A DNA stretch of 64,000 bases from Hymenobacter aranciens (lineage in GTDB: Bacteria; Bacteroidota; Bacteroidia; Cytophagales; Hymenobacteraceae): positions 273,115 to 337,114 of the forward strand of contig NZ_JAUQSY010000008.1 in the NCBI RefSeq assembly GCF_030580865.1, in the 5' to 3' direction. The number at the start of each line of letters is the position of its first letter. The first letter of the stretch is position 1. Made by a program: the position numbers and the translations under genes. Of this stretch, positions 49,603 to 58,665 are shown piece by piece. The notes beneath the pieces were generated by a model. The model saw only the letters and a list, made by a program, of their open reading frames with translations. It was not told the origin of the DNA and made no database searches.

Positions 49603-50997
49603 TTAGTTTATTGGCAATGGATTGCCTGGCACCGCCGCCGGCTTATCCGTCCCCCAGGAGTGCTCGATTTCCTCCAGCGTGCGGCCCTTGGTTTCGGGCA
49701 CTATTTTCCACACGAAGAAGAAGGTGAGCACCGACAGCAGCATGAAAATCCAGAAGGTGTAAGCGCTGCCGATGGACTCCAGCAGGATGGGGAAAAACTG
49801 CGACACCAGGTACACCGACACCCACAGCGCGCCCAGGCAGATGGACATGGCCAGGCCGCGGGTGCGGTTGGGGAAAATCTCGGCGATGATGACGAAGGCT
49901 AGCGGCCCCAGCGACACCGCGAAAAAGGCGATGTAGGCCAGGATGAACACCAGCACGATGTAGCCCTTCACCATATCAAAATGAAAGGCGCCGCCGATGA
50001 TGAGCAGGCACACCGCCATGCCCGCCGAGCCCACCAGCAGCAGGCCCTTGCGGCCCCATTGGTCGACGTACTTGATGGCGACGATGGTGAACAGCAGGTT
50101 GACGGTGCCCACCAGCACGGTTTGCAGCAGGGCCGAATCGGAGCCGTCGCCGGTCGATTTGAAAATCACCGGCGCGTAGTACATGATGGCGTTGATACCG
50201 GTAATCTGCGACAGCACAGCCAGCACGATGCCGATAATCAGTGGCTTGCGCAGCGCCGGACCGAATACCTCGCCCAACGTGCCCGTCTCCTCCGACAGCG
50301 CGCTCTGTATCTGGGCCAGTTCGACGCGGGCCTGCTGCTCGCCGTTGATTTTAGTGAGAATGGCCAGCGGCTCGTCCACGTAGCCTTGCTTGGCCAGCCA
50401 GCGCGGGCTTTCGGGCACGAAAAACAGCAGCAGCATAAACACCACCGACGGGATGATGCCCGAGCCGAACATCCAGCGCCAGCCGGTGCTGATGTTCCAA
50501 GTCTCATCGTAGAGCCCAGCAATACCAGCGTTCACGAAGTAAATGAGCAGAATACCCGTCACAATGCCCAGCTGATTGATGGACACCAGCCGCCCGCGGA
50601 TAGCCGCCGGGGCAATTTCGGTGATGTACATCGGCGCCAAAATGGAGGCAATGCCGATGCCCAGCCCGCCCACCAGCCGGAACGCCACGAACCAGCTCAG
50701 ACTCGGCGGCATAGCCGTGCCGATGGACGACACCGCGAAGAGGATGGCCGAGAGCATCAGCACTTTCCGGCGGCCGATGCGGTCGCTGAGCGCACCCGCC
50801 CCCAGGGCCCCGAGCATGCAGCCCACGATGGCGCAGGAGGCAATCCAGCCCATCATGGCCGGCGAGAGGCTGTAGTTGGTTTGCAGAAAGCCGATGGCCC
50901 CGGCAATGACGGCGGTATCGTAGCCGAAGAGCAGCCCGCCGACGGCGGCTACCGTCGTAATGCGGTACACGAACCAGGTATTTACGGTCTTGTCCAT
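49603..50997 (-). CDS. MFS sugar porter
   Basis: The 464-residue protein is a 12-helix sugar porter of the XylE/GLUT type. Signature blocks are GGLLFGYDTAVIAGA (about residues 19-33), ALSDRIGRRKVL (about 71-82), the PMYITEIAPAAIRGRLVS block (about 120-137) with the PESPRWL motif (about 195-201), QITGINAIMYYAPVIF (about 256-271) and the C-terminal PETKGRTLEEIE. It would import a monosaccharide, probably with protons. The start at 50997 leaves seven bases after the upstream stop. An alternative ATG at 51024 overlaps the upstream gene. Confidence 0.9.
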   Translation of the reverse strand: MDKTVNTWFVYRITTVAAVGGLLFGYDTAVIAGAIGFLQTNYSLSPAMMGWIASCAIVGCMLGALGAGALSDRIGRRKVLMLSAILFAVSSIGTAMPPSLSWFVAFRLVGGLGIGIASILAPMYITEIAPAAIRGRLVSINQLGIVTGILLIYFVNAGIAGLYDETWNISTGWRWMFGSGIIPSVVFMLLLFFVPESPRWLAKQGYVDEPLAILTKINGEQQARVELAQIQSALSEETGTLGEVFGPALRKPLIIGIVLAVLSQITGINAIMYYAPVIFKSTGDGSDSALLQTVLVGTVNLLFTIVAIKYVDQWGRKGLLLVGSAGMAVCLLIIGGAFHFDMVKGYIVLVFILAYIAFFAVSLGPLAFVIIAEIFPNRTRGLAMSICLGALWVSVYLVSQFFPILLESIGSAYTFWIFMLLSVLTFFFVWKIVPETKGRTLEEIEHSWGTDKPAAVPGNPLPIN

Positions 50998-51004
50998 GAG
51001 CGGC

Positions 51005-52798
51005 CTAGTTGTTGAGATTGGCATACTTAGCGTTGAAAGCCAGCGGCGTGCGCACCGACGCTTTCAGCGTGGCGCACTCCTGGCCTAGGCCGGCGCCACA
51101 GGGCCGGATGGTGTAGGCGCCCACGGCGGCCGGCACGATAAACGTCTCGGCGTAGTGCACCACGAAGGGGGCAAAGGCGTTAGTCGGGCTTTCCACCACG
51201 GCCTCTCGGCCTTCCACCAGGTTCAGCACGTTCACCACGCCGTGGGTGTGATGCGGCACGGCTTTGCTGAACCAGTGCCGGCGGGTTTCGATGAAAGAGG
51301 TTTTGTCGAGGCCGGTGCGCTCCTCGCGCCAGCCGTCGCCCTGGCCCAGCGGCTCCACCCGGCTCAGGATATTTTCCCGGGTCCACTCGGTGGTGCGGTC
51401 CCACTGAATCACCTGCTTGCCGTGCGCCAGGGAGATGGGGCGCGGCTTGCCGTCGAGGCCCATACGGTTCCAGTCCCAGAGCTTGAAGGTGAAAATGTAA
51501 GGCGTAGCGCTGATTTCCAGCACCACGCTGTTGGCGCCGGAGCAGTGCACGGTGCCGGCCGGAATGAGCACGTGGTCGTGCTTTTTGATGGGCCACTTTT
51601 CGACGTGGTTTTCGGCCTCGAAGTGCTGGCCCTGAGTTTGGGCGGCCTCCAGCTCCTGCATCATGCGCTCGGGCACCACGCCCTCCTTGAGGCCCAGGTA
51701 CACGAAGGCATCGGACTTGGCATCCAGCATGTAATAGCTTTCGTCCTGGGTGTAGGGCATCCCGAATTTCTCCCGGATGTAGGCCGTGAGCGGGTGCACC
51801 TGCAGGCTGAGGTTTCCGCCCTCCATAGTGTCAAGAAAGTCGAAGCGGATGGGAAATTCATCGCCGAAAGCGGCAAAAACCTCCTCGCCCAGCAGCTCGC
51901 GCGGGTGGCTGAACACCAAGTCGAGGGCCGGCACTTCCACCGCGTGCTCGCCGAAGCGGTATAGCAGGCTGTTTTCCTCCGGCACGCAGTCGAAACCCCA
52001 GGCGAAATTCTGTTCGCTGCGGTCGAGGTCGCACACTTCCTTGAGCCACTGCCCGCCCCAGGGGCCGGGGTCGAAAAACGGCACTACCCGGAAGGGCCGG
52101 GCCACGGTTTCGCGCAATGCTGCGCGTAGGCCGTCGGCGGTGACGAGCTTCGGGGTGGCGGGCACGGTGGTATCGAGCACGTAATCCCACCGGTCCATTA
52201 GCGTTTTCTTATGCCGGTCGCACACCCGCCAGTCCACGAAAAACGCTCGTTTATAGAGGTAAGCGAAGCCTTCCTGCCGGTTGGGCACGCCCAGGCTGCC
52301 CACTTCTCCGCGCCGGAACCGCAGCTGGATTTCCCAGCGCGGCATGTCGGCATAGATGAGCACGTCAGGCGCCGGCGCCAGGAAGCTGGCGCCCGCGCCC
52401 ACCAACAGCACCACGCCCTGCGTCACCGCCGCGATTTCGGCCTGAGCGGCCTGCTGCTTCTGCTCGTCAAAAAAGCCCTGCAACGGCAGCGGCGCCATGT
52501 AGCCAAATACCGGGTCGTCGGTCACGAAGTCCTGCACGAACTCGTTTATCTGCTGCTCGGCCTTGAACGTAGCGTGGGCATCCACGGTGAGCACCGGCCG
52601 GAGCGCGGCTGCCAGCCGGGCCATTACTTCCGGCGAGTCAACGCCGTGGTAGCACTCGACCACCACCACGGTGCGGGTTTGGCTACTATCATTAATGCGC
52701 TGCACGACGGTTTGGGCAATAGCGTCCCAGCCGGCCGCGCAGGCGTGGCCTTCTACCTTGATTTCGGGGTACTTGTCGTAGTTCGAAGTGTTTATCAT
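51005..52798 (-). CDS. manA: Class I mannose-6-phosphate isomerase with N-terminal extension
   Basis: The 597-residue protein has a C-terminal type I phosphomannose isomerase (about residues 230-597): FDPGPWGGQWL, DTMEGGNLSLQVHPLTAYIR with the zinc-ligand Gln and His (QVHP), DESYYMLDA with the glutamate, and HVLIPAGTVHCSG with the later histidine. It converts mannose-6-phosphate and fructose-6-phosphate. The first 225 residues (VVVVECYHGVDSPEVMA, VVLLVGAGASFL, DVLIYADMPRWEIQLRFRRG) resemble a degenerate nucleotide-kinase-like domain without a P-loop. Long enzymes of this type occur in other Bacteroidetes. The gene lies between a ROK kinase and a sugar porter. Confidence 0.85.
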   Translation of the reverse strand: MINTSNYDKYPEIKVEGHACAAGWDAIAQTVVQRINDSSQTRTVVVVECYHGVDSPEVMARLAAALRPVLTVDAHATFKAEQQINEFVQDFVTDDPVFGYMAPLPLQGFFDEQKQQAAQAEIAAVTQGVVLLVGAGASFLAPAPDVLIYADMPRWEIQLRFRRGEVGSLGVPNRQEGFAYLYKRAFFVDWRVCDRHKKTLMDRWDYVLDTTVPATPKLVTADGLRAALRETVARPFRVVPFFDPGPWGGQWLKEVCDLDRSEQNFAWGFDCVPEENSLLYRFGEHAVEVPALDLVFSHPRELLGEEVFAAFGDEFPIRFDFLDTMEGGNLSLQVHPLTAYIREKFGMPYTQDESYYMLDAKSDAFVYLGLKEGVVPERMMQELEAAQTQGQHFEAENHVEKWPIKKHDHVLIPAGTVHCSGANSVVLEISATPYIFTFKLWDWNRMGLDGKPRPISLAHGKQVIQWDRTTEWTRENILSRVEPLGQGDGWREERTGLDKTSFIETRRHWFSKAVPHHTHGVVNVLNLVEGREAVVESPTNAFAPFVVHYAETFIVPAAVGAYTIRPCGAGLGQECATLKASVRTPLAFNAKYANLNN

Positions 52799-52802
52799 AG
52801 CG

Positions 52803-53753
52803 TTAGTTAGGGTGAGTTACCAGGTAGCCGGCTCCCAGCAGGGCGGCGTGGTCGAGCGAGGCGGCGGGGCGGACTTCTACCCGGCCCCAGGGCGTCCAAG
52901 CTAGGGCGTCGATTTTGGCCTGTAGGTAGGGCACGATGTAGGCCCCGCTGCCCATGATGCCGCCGCTCAGCAGCAGCACCTCCGGGTCGTAGGCGTGAAT
53001 GAGGTTGACGGCGCAGGCGGCCCACACGTCCAGGCACTCGTCGCGCAGCTGCCGGGCCAGGTCGTCGCCCTGCTCGGCGCAACGGAAAAGGGCGGCAAAG
53101 TCGATTTTTGGCTCGTCCCGGAGCTGACTGCTGGCGTAGAGCGGGTTGGCTTTCACCTTTTCCCCGATGCTCCACGTCGACGATTCCACCTCCACGCAGC
53201 CGACGTTGCCGCAATTGCAGGCGGCGCCATGAACGTTGATGGTGAAGTGCCCGCCGAGGCAGCCGGCCTGAAAGTGTTTACCACGCAACAGCTTGCCTTC
53301 AATCACGGCGGAGGTGCCCACGCCGGTGCCGAGGGTCATCAGCGCCACATCGGCGAGGCCCTGGGCGGCGCCGTACTGCCACTCACCCACCAGCGCGGCG
53401 CGGGCGTCGTTTTCCAGGATGATGGGCAGGCCCCAGGTTTCCCGGGCCCAGGCCGGGAAGTCCAGGTCCGGCGCATCGGCGTACTTTTTATCGATGGACA
53501 GCACCTTTTTCTTCACGCTATCCACGATGCCGGGAATGGAAACGCCCACCCCGACCAACTGCCCCGTGGTGAGGTGCTGCTCCTTCAGCAGCCGGCCGAT
53601 GGCTTGCTGCACGGCGGGCAGCCGGCCCGCCAGCCCCTGGGCCGACTGGGCTTCGAGCTGCGTGGCGGCCAGCAGGCGACCGTCCTGCACCAGGCCCAGC
53701 TTGATGGTGGTGCCCCCCAGGTCCATCGTAATGGCACAATGTTCTGTGTTCAT
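52803..53753 (-). CDS. ROK family sugar kinase
   Basis: The 316-residue protein has the ROK layout: an N-terminal phosphate motif ITMDLGGTTIKLGLV (about residues 8-22), the sugar-site LENDARAALVGEW (about 110-122), the TLGTGVGTSAVIEG phosphate-2 motif (about 134-147), the GGHFTINVHG with the catalytic-site histidine region, and the zinc motif CNCGNVGCVEVESS (about 179-192). ROK kinases phosphorylate hexoses such as glucose, fructose, mannose or GlcNAc. Combined with the isomerase next to it, it would feed mannose or fructose into glycolysis. An in-frame TTG six bases upstream is an alternative start. Confidence 0.9.
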   Translation of the reverse strand: MNTEHCAITMDLGGTTIKLGLVQDGRLLAATQLEAQSAQGLAGRLPAVQQAIGRLLKEQHLTTGQLVGVGVSIPGIVDSVKKKVLSIDKKYADAPDLDFPAWARETWGLPIILENDARAALVGEWQYGAAQGLADVALMTLGTGVGTSAVIEGKLLRGKHFQAGCLGGHFTINVHGAACNCGNVGCVEVESSTWSIGEKVKANPLYASSQLRDEPKIDFAALFRCAEQGDDLARQLRDECLDVWAACAVNLIHAYDPEVLLLSGGIMGSGAYIVPYLQAKIDALAWTPWGRVEVRPAASLDHAALLGAGYLVTHPN

Positions 53754-53764
53754 AAGCAACTGGC

Positions 53765-55243
53765 CTAGTAGCCGTTCTGCGGCAGGTTGGGGTTCAGGTC
53801 GCGTTCGCGCTGCGGAATGGGGAAGAGGTAGTGCTTGGCGCTGGGCACCACGCCCGGCTTGGCCAGCGGCACCAGCGTTTCCAGGGTTTTGGTGCGGGCC
53901 AGGTCGAACCAGCGGTGGCCTTCGCCCACAAACTCCATTGCCCGTTCCTTCAGAATAGCCGCCCGCATTTGCTCCTGCGTCAGGTTCTGGTAGTCGGGTA
54001 CGGCCGCGCGGTCAGTAGTGCCGTCGAAGCGGGCGCGCTTGCGCACCATGTTGATGTACTGGTGCGCCAGGGCCGACTGGTTCAGCTCGTTGTTGGCTTC
54101 GGCGTAGTTTAGCAACACCTCCGAGTAGCGCATCAGCGGGTAGTCGTTGGCGCTGCCGTTGCCCGTGGGTTCGGCGGCCCGGTCCCAGTACTTCTGGATG
54201 TAGGGCCGGATGGGCGTCACCACGCCGCTGCGGTTGGTGTACTGCGTCAGGAACGTAACCTCGCGGCGGCGGTCGTTGAAATCAAACGAGTTATACAGGC
54301 TCATGGTGGGCACCTGCCAGCCCTGGGCATTCTCCACGCCCTCGGCGCTCAGCTCAGTGGGCAGCAGCCGCACCTGAAACTGCCCCACTTCCCAGAAGCT
54401 GATGGCGCCGCCCTGGTCGCCGAAGCCTACCGAGAAAACCGCCTCCTTGCCGTTGCGACTGCTCAGCTTAAATACATCGGCAAAGTCGGCCCACAGCGCG
54501 TAGTTATTGGAGTCGATAACTTCCTTGGATTTCAGACCCGCGTTAGTCCAGTCCTGCCGGGTCAGGTACACCTTGGCCAGCATGGCCTTGGCGGCGCCCT
54601 GCGTGGCGCGGCCCCGGCCCGCGCCCGAGGGGTAGCTCACGGGCAGGTTTTCGGCTCCTTTCAGGTCGGCAATGATTTGCGCATAGATTTCGTCGGGCGT
54701 GGCTACGGTGGGCGTCAGGGGTTCCACCTCCTTGGTCAGCAGCGGGATGCTGCCAAACATGCGCACCATGTCGAAGTACAGCATCCCACGCAGAAATCGT
54801 GCCTCGCCTAGCAGCCGCTCCTTGAGCGCTTGGTCCATCGTGATGCCTGGAATACGCTCAATGGCAATGTTGGCAATGGTGATGGCCTTGTAGTGCATCG
54901 CCCAGATTTCCAGCAGCGCCGCGTTCTGCGGGCCGTGGGTGAAGGTAGACAGTTGGTCGAGGTCGGGGGCGAAAATCTGCTGGTTCAGCAGCTCATCCGA
55001 GGCCAAACCGGCCGCCACCCAGAACGAGCTGTGGTACACGCCCGCCGTCGAGCCGGTACTCGTCGAGTTCAGGTAAGCGTAAATGGCGTTTACCGCCGCC
55101 GTCGCGTCGTCGCCGTTCTTGTAGAAGTTGGTGACGGCCACGAAGTTCTTCGGGTCTTCTTCCAGAAAGTCCTTGCAGGAAGACGCCGACAGCGCCACCA
55201 GCAGCGCGGCGGCCCGAGGCACGAGTTTAAGATAAGTTCGCAT
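53765..55243 (-). CDS. SusD/RagB family outer-membrane lipoprotein
   Basis: The 492-residue protein has a lipoprotein signal with lipobox SASSC (about residues 19-23), followed by KDFLEEDPKNFVAVTNFYKN, the usual SusD opening. TPR-like helices run through IAIERIPGITMDQALKERLL (about 119-138) and the AEARFLRG-type GEARFLRGMLYFDMVRMFG (about 140-158). The C-terminal RagB/SusD domain has PLMRYSEVLLNYAEANNELN (about 381-400) and AMEFVGEGHRWFDLARTKT. It binds the glycan and forms the lid of the adjacent SusC-type transporter. The two genes are 18 bases apart. Confidence 0.93.
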   Translation of the reverse strand: MRTYLKLVPRAAALLVALSASSCKDFLEEDPKNFVAVTNFYKNGDDATAAVNAIYAYLNSTSTGSTAGVYHSSFWVAAGLASDELLNQQIFAPDLDQLSTFTHGPQNAALLEIWAMHYKAITIANIAIERIPGITMDQALKERLLGEARFLRGMLYFDMVRMFGSIPLLTKEVEPLTPTVATPDEIYAQIIADLKGAENLPVSYPSGAGRGRATQGAAKAMLAKVYLTRQDWTNAGLKSKEVIDSNNYALWADFADVFKLSSRNGKEAVFSVGFGDQGGAISFWEVGQFQVRLLPTELSAEGVENAQGWQVPTMSLYNSFDFNDRRREVTFLTQYTNRSGVVTPIRPYIQKYWDRAAEPTGNGSANDYPLMRYSEVLLNYAEANNELNQSALAHQYINMVRKRARFDGTTDRAAVPDYQNLTQEQMRAAILKERAMEFVGEGHRWFDLARTKTLETLVPLAKPGVVPSAKHYLFPIPQRERDLNPNLPQNGY

Positions 55244-55260
55244 ACGATAGAGCTAAGAAA

Positions 55261-58200
55261 TTAAAAGCCAATGTTCAAACCCACGATGTACGTTTTGGCC
55301 TGCGGATACCCGCCACGGTCCACGCCGATGACAGAGGTGCTCTGGCCGAAGGCGTTGGCCTCCGGGTCGTAGCCCGAGTAGTCGGTCAGGGTCCACAGGT
55401 TGGTGGCGCTGGCGTAAATCCGCAGGGCCTTCACCCGGGCTTTCTGGGTCAGGGTGCTGGGCACGCGGTAGCCGAGGCTCACGTTTTTCAGGCGCAGGTA
55501 GGAGGCATCTTCCACGATGACTGACGAAAACACGCCGTTGTCGAGGCTGCCGGCGGCCAGGGCGCGGGGGTATTTGGTGCTGGGGTTGGTGGGCGTCCAG
55601 CGGTCGAGGGCGGGGCCGGCCAGCACGTTGTTCTGGCCGGTGAAATTCTGCAGGTCGAGCAGGTTCAGGTTCGCCAGCTTGTTGCCCTGCGAGCCCTGGA
55701 AGAACACGCTCAAATCGAAGCCCTTGTAGGAGAAATTGTTGGTAAAGGCCCAGGTAAATTTGGGCTGGGCGCTGCCCAGAATCGTGCGGTCATTTTCGTC
55801 AATCACGCCGTCGCCGTTGATGTCGCGGTACTTGCGGTCGCCGGCCTTCGCCTGCGACGCCGGGCTCGACGAGGTGGCTTCCTGCCCCTTCAGCACCGGG
55901 CTGGTGCGGGCTTCCTCGTCGGTCTGGAAAATGCCGGCAAACTCGTAGCCGTAGAAGGTGCCCACCGGCTGGCCCTCGCGCAGCAGCGTGCCGCCGCCCA
56001 GCAGAATATCGGTTTCGCTGTTGAGGTTAGTCACCTCGTTGCGGTTTACGCTGAAGTTCAGCGCCGTGCTCCAGTTGAAGGCACTTTTCACGTTCACCGT
56101 GCGGATGTCCAGCTCCACGCCGCGGTTCTGGATGTTGCCCACATTCAGCACCGTCGAGTTGAAGCCGGTGGTGTAAGGAATGGGGGTCGAGAGCAGCAGG
56201 TCGGAGGTTTTCTTCTGGTACACGTCGGCGGTCACCGTCAGGCGGTTATTCCAGAAGGCGGCGTCCAGGCCGATGTCGAGCTGCGCCGTGGTTTCCCACT
56301 TCAGGTTCTTGTTGGTGAAGGTGAGGGGCTCGCGGCCCGTGTACACCTCCGTGCCGTTGAACACACCTTGCCCGTAGGCGCCCACCAGCGACAGCGACTG
56401 GTAAGGCGGAATGGCTTGGTTACCAATGATACCGTAGCTGGCCCGCAGCTTCAGCTCGCTCACCGCCGACCACTGCTTCACGAACTCTTCGTCCGACAGC
56501 CGCCAGGCCACCGCGCCCGAGGGGAAAAACCCGTACTGCTTGCCCGCCGCGAACTTCGAAGAGCCATCGACCCGGCCGGTGCCCGTGAACAGGAACCGGT
56601 TGAACAGCGTGTAGTTGACCCGCGCCAGGTACGACACCAGGCTCCACCGCGACTCGCCATTGGCGGGCTTCTGCGGCAGCAGGCCGGCCGAGATATCGTG
56701 GTATCCGGTGCGGGAATCCGGAAAGTCGAACGCATACACCAGCAGGCTTTCGTTGTTGAACTGCTGCAGCGTGTAGCCCAGCAAGAAGTCCACCGCGTGG
56801 TTTTCGCTTAACACTGGCTTGTAAGTCAGTGTATTCTCGTTCAGCCAGGTCAGCCCCGACACGGTGCCGATAGAGGCCTCGCCCTTACTGGCCTGCGTGC
56901 GCTTCAGGAAGTTGGGCCCGAAAGCGTTTTCGCGCGAAGAAAAGGCATCGATGCCGAAGCTGGTACGCAGCTCCATGTTTTTCAATACCTTGTAGCGGGC
57001 ATACACGTTGCCCAGAATCCGGGAATTGACGCCGTGCGAGCGAAACTCATTCACGTCGGCCACCGGGTTGCCCAGGGTTTTGCCCAGAAAGTTGCTGCTC
57101 CGGTTTTCGAAGGTGTAGCCGCCCGGCTCGGCCGCGTTGTACACCGGCAGAATCGGGTTAAACTGCAGCGCCGCACTCGTGACGCCGGGCACGATGGTTT
57201 GCGTCGTCGTCAGCACACCGTCCGTAGCAATACGCGCGTAGGTCAAGCTGTTACCCACGGTCAGCTTCGAGCTCAGGTCGCGGTCCAGGTTGGCACGGAA
57301 CGAGTAGCGCTCGAAATTGGAGTTGCGGATAACGCCGTCCTGCGTGAAGTAGCCGCCCGTGATGGCGTACTTGGTCTTGTCGTCGCCGCCCGAAAACGAC
57401 AGCTGGTAGCTGGCGATGGGCGCCGAGCGGAAAATCTCGTTCTGCCAGTCGGTGCCCGCGCCCAGGCTGGCGGGGTTGTTGTAAATTGGAGTCTGCCCGG
57501 CGTTTATCTTCGCCTCGTTCACGAAGTCAGCGAATTGACTAGCATTCAGCACGTCCAGCTTGTTAGCCACCCGTTGCGTGCCGTAGTAAGTGTCGAACGT
57601 AACGGTGCCAGTGCCCGACTTCCCGCGCTTCGTAGTCACCAGCACCACCCCGTTAGCCCCGCGCGAGCCGTAAATAGCGGTGGCCGAAGCATCTTTCAGA
57701 ATCTCAATCGACTCAATATCATTGGGATTAATCGTAGAAAGAGCACTGATGCGCGGCCCCAGGTTCACGCCTAGCGACTGGTCGGCCCCGTCGCTGCTCA
57801 CCAGCATGCCGTCGATAACGTACAGCGGCTCATTCCCCGCGTTGATGGAACTGGTGCCGCGGATGCGGATGGAGGCCTCGGCCCCCGGCTGGCCCGAGGT
57901 CTGCGTCACCTGCACGCCCGCCGCCCGGCCCTGCAAAGCCTGGTCAAACGTCGTGGTCGGCGTCGCCAGCAGTTCTTCCGATTTCACCGAAACCACCGAG
58001 CCGGTCAAGTCGCTCTTGCGCGCCGTGCCATAGCCAATCACCACAACCTGCGACAGTTCCTGCTTAGCAACCGTGAGCACCACCGCCACCGTGCTCCGGC
58101 CTTGCAGCGCCACTTCCTGCGTGGTATAGCCCACGTAAGAAAACACCAGCGTGACGCCGTCGCCCTCCGGCACCGTCAGGGTGAAGCGCCCGCTGGCGTC

Positions 58201-58416
58201 CGTGGTAGTGCCCTGGCTAGTGCCCTTCACACTCACGCTCACCCCAATCAGCACCTCATTGCCGTCGCTGGCCGTCACGCTGCCCTGAATGGTTCGGTCG
58301 GCCGGATTCTGCACCACGGCGCGGCTTACGGCTGCCTCAGCCGACCCCATGCCGATACAACTGCTGCCCAACGTGAGCAGACAACACGTAGCAAGCTGGT
58401 TTCTAAGTGAACTCAT
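55261..58416 (-). CDS. SusC/RagA family TonB-dependent transporter
   Basis: The 1051-residue outer-membrane protein has a signal peptide, a carboxypeptidase-D-regulatory-like domain (IQGSVTASDGNEVLIGVSVS, about residues 43-62), a TonB-box region, the plug (TTFDQALQGRAAGVQVTQTS, then RIRGTSSINAGNEPLYVIDG and GSRGANGVVLVTTKRG) and a long beta barrel ending in AKTYIVGLNIGF, with an aromatic C-terminal residue. It imports an oligosaccharide across the outer membrane, powered by TonB. It is the first structural gene of the locus. Upstream lie two perfect palindromes and a GntR-type half-site motif. Confidence 0.95.
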   Translation of the reverse strand: MSSLRNQLATCCLLTLGSSCIGMGSAEAAVSRAVVQNPADRTIQGSVTASDGNEVLIGVSVSVKGTSQGTTTDASGRFTLTVPEGDGVTLVFSYVGYTTQEVALQGRSTVAVVLTVAKQELSQVVVIGYGTARKSDLTGSVVSVKSEELLATPTTTFDQALQGRAAGVQVTQTSGQPGAEASIRIRGTSSINAGNEPLYVIDGMLVSSDGADQSLGVNLGPRISALSTINPNDIESIEILKDASATAIYGSRGANGVVLVTTKRGKSGTGTVTFDTYYGTQRVANKLDVLNASQFADFVNEAKINAGQTPIYNNPASLGAGTDWQNEIFRSAPIASYQLSFSGGDDKTKYAITGGYFTQDGVIRNSNFERYSFRANLDRDLSSKLTVGNSLTYARIATDGVLTTTQTIVPGVTSAALQFNPILPVYNAAEPGGYTFENRSSNFLGKTLGNPVADVNEFRSHGVNSRILGNVYARYKVLKNMELRTSFGIDAFSSRENAFGPNFLKRTQASKGEASIGTVSGLTWLNENTLTYKPVLSENHAVDFLLGYTLQQFNNESLLVYAFDFPDSRTGYHDISAGLLPQKPANGESRWSLVSYLARVNYTLFNRFLFTGTGRVDGSSKFAAGKQYGFFPSGAVAWRLSDEEFVKQWSAVSELKLRASYGIIGNQAIPPYQSLSLVGAYGQGVFNGTEVYTGREPLTFTNKNLKWETTAQLDIGLDAAFWNNRLTVTADVYQKKTSDLLLSTPIPYTTGFNSTVLNVGNIQNRGVELDIRTVNVKSAFNWSTALNFSVNRNEVTNLNSETDILLGGGTLLREGQPVGTFYGYEFAGIFQTDEEARTSPVLKGQEATSSSPASQAKAGDRKYRDINGDGVIDENDRTILGSAQPKFTWAFTNNFSYKGFDLSVFFQGSQGNKLANLNLLDLQNFTGQNNVLAGPALDRWTPTNPSTKYPRALAAGSLDNGVFSSVIVEDASYLRLKNVSLGYRVPSTLTQKARVKALRIYASATNLWTLTDYSGYDPEANAFGQSTSVIGVDRGGYPQAKTYIVGLNIGF

Positions 58417-58476
58417 ATTCAGTAGGAATCGGTGAAGGATGGAAACTAGATGGGTTGGTGCCGGGGCCTATGTCCA

Positions 58477-58489
58477 TATGTGCGAACAT
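58477..58489 (-). promoter_or_regulatory. Candidate GntR operator upstream of susC
   Basis: The plus strand reads TATGTGCGAACAT, with ATGT/ACAT arms. The same word with two changes lies upstream of gntR at 59429. It is 61 bases before the susC start. Confidence 0.45.
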
Positions 58490-58572
58490 AAGACCCGATA
58501 GTTGGAGGTCAGGCTATTAGTAGAAATTGTTGTAGCGGTAGACTAGGTTAGGTCGGCTGTGAAACTTGGCTC

Positions 58573-58586
58573 CGTTTCCGGAAACG
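58573..58586. promoter_or_regulatory. Perfect 14-bp palindrome upstream of susC
   Basis: CGTTTCCGGAAACG, the type of odd-centred operator bound by LacI-family regulators. No lacI-type gene is in the window. Confidence 0.45.
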
Positions 58587-58612
58587 ATTGCGGAGCGCTT
58601 AATAAAACTCTA

Positions 58613-58622
58613 CAATCGATTG
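58613..58622. promoter_or_regulatory. Perfect 10-bp palindrome upstream of susC
   Basis: CAATCGATTG, in an AT-rich stretch between gntR and susC; LacI-like centre TCGA. Confidence 0.35.
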
Positions 58623-58665
58623 CAGTAGTAGCAATTATAAAATCCGTAGCGGGCGCTTCGACTTG

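Noticed and set aside
51160..52798. Possibility that the long isomerase gene is two fused genes through sequencing error
   Set aside because: The frame is continuous, composition is even, and long forms of this enzyme are known in Bacteroidetes.
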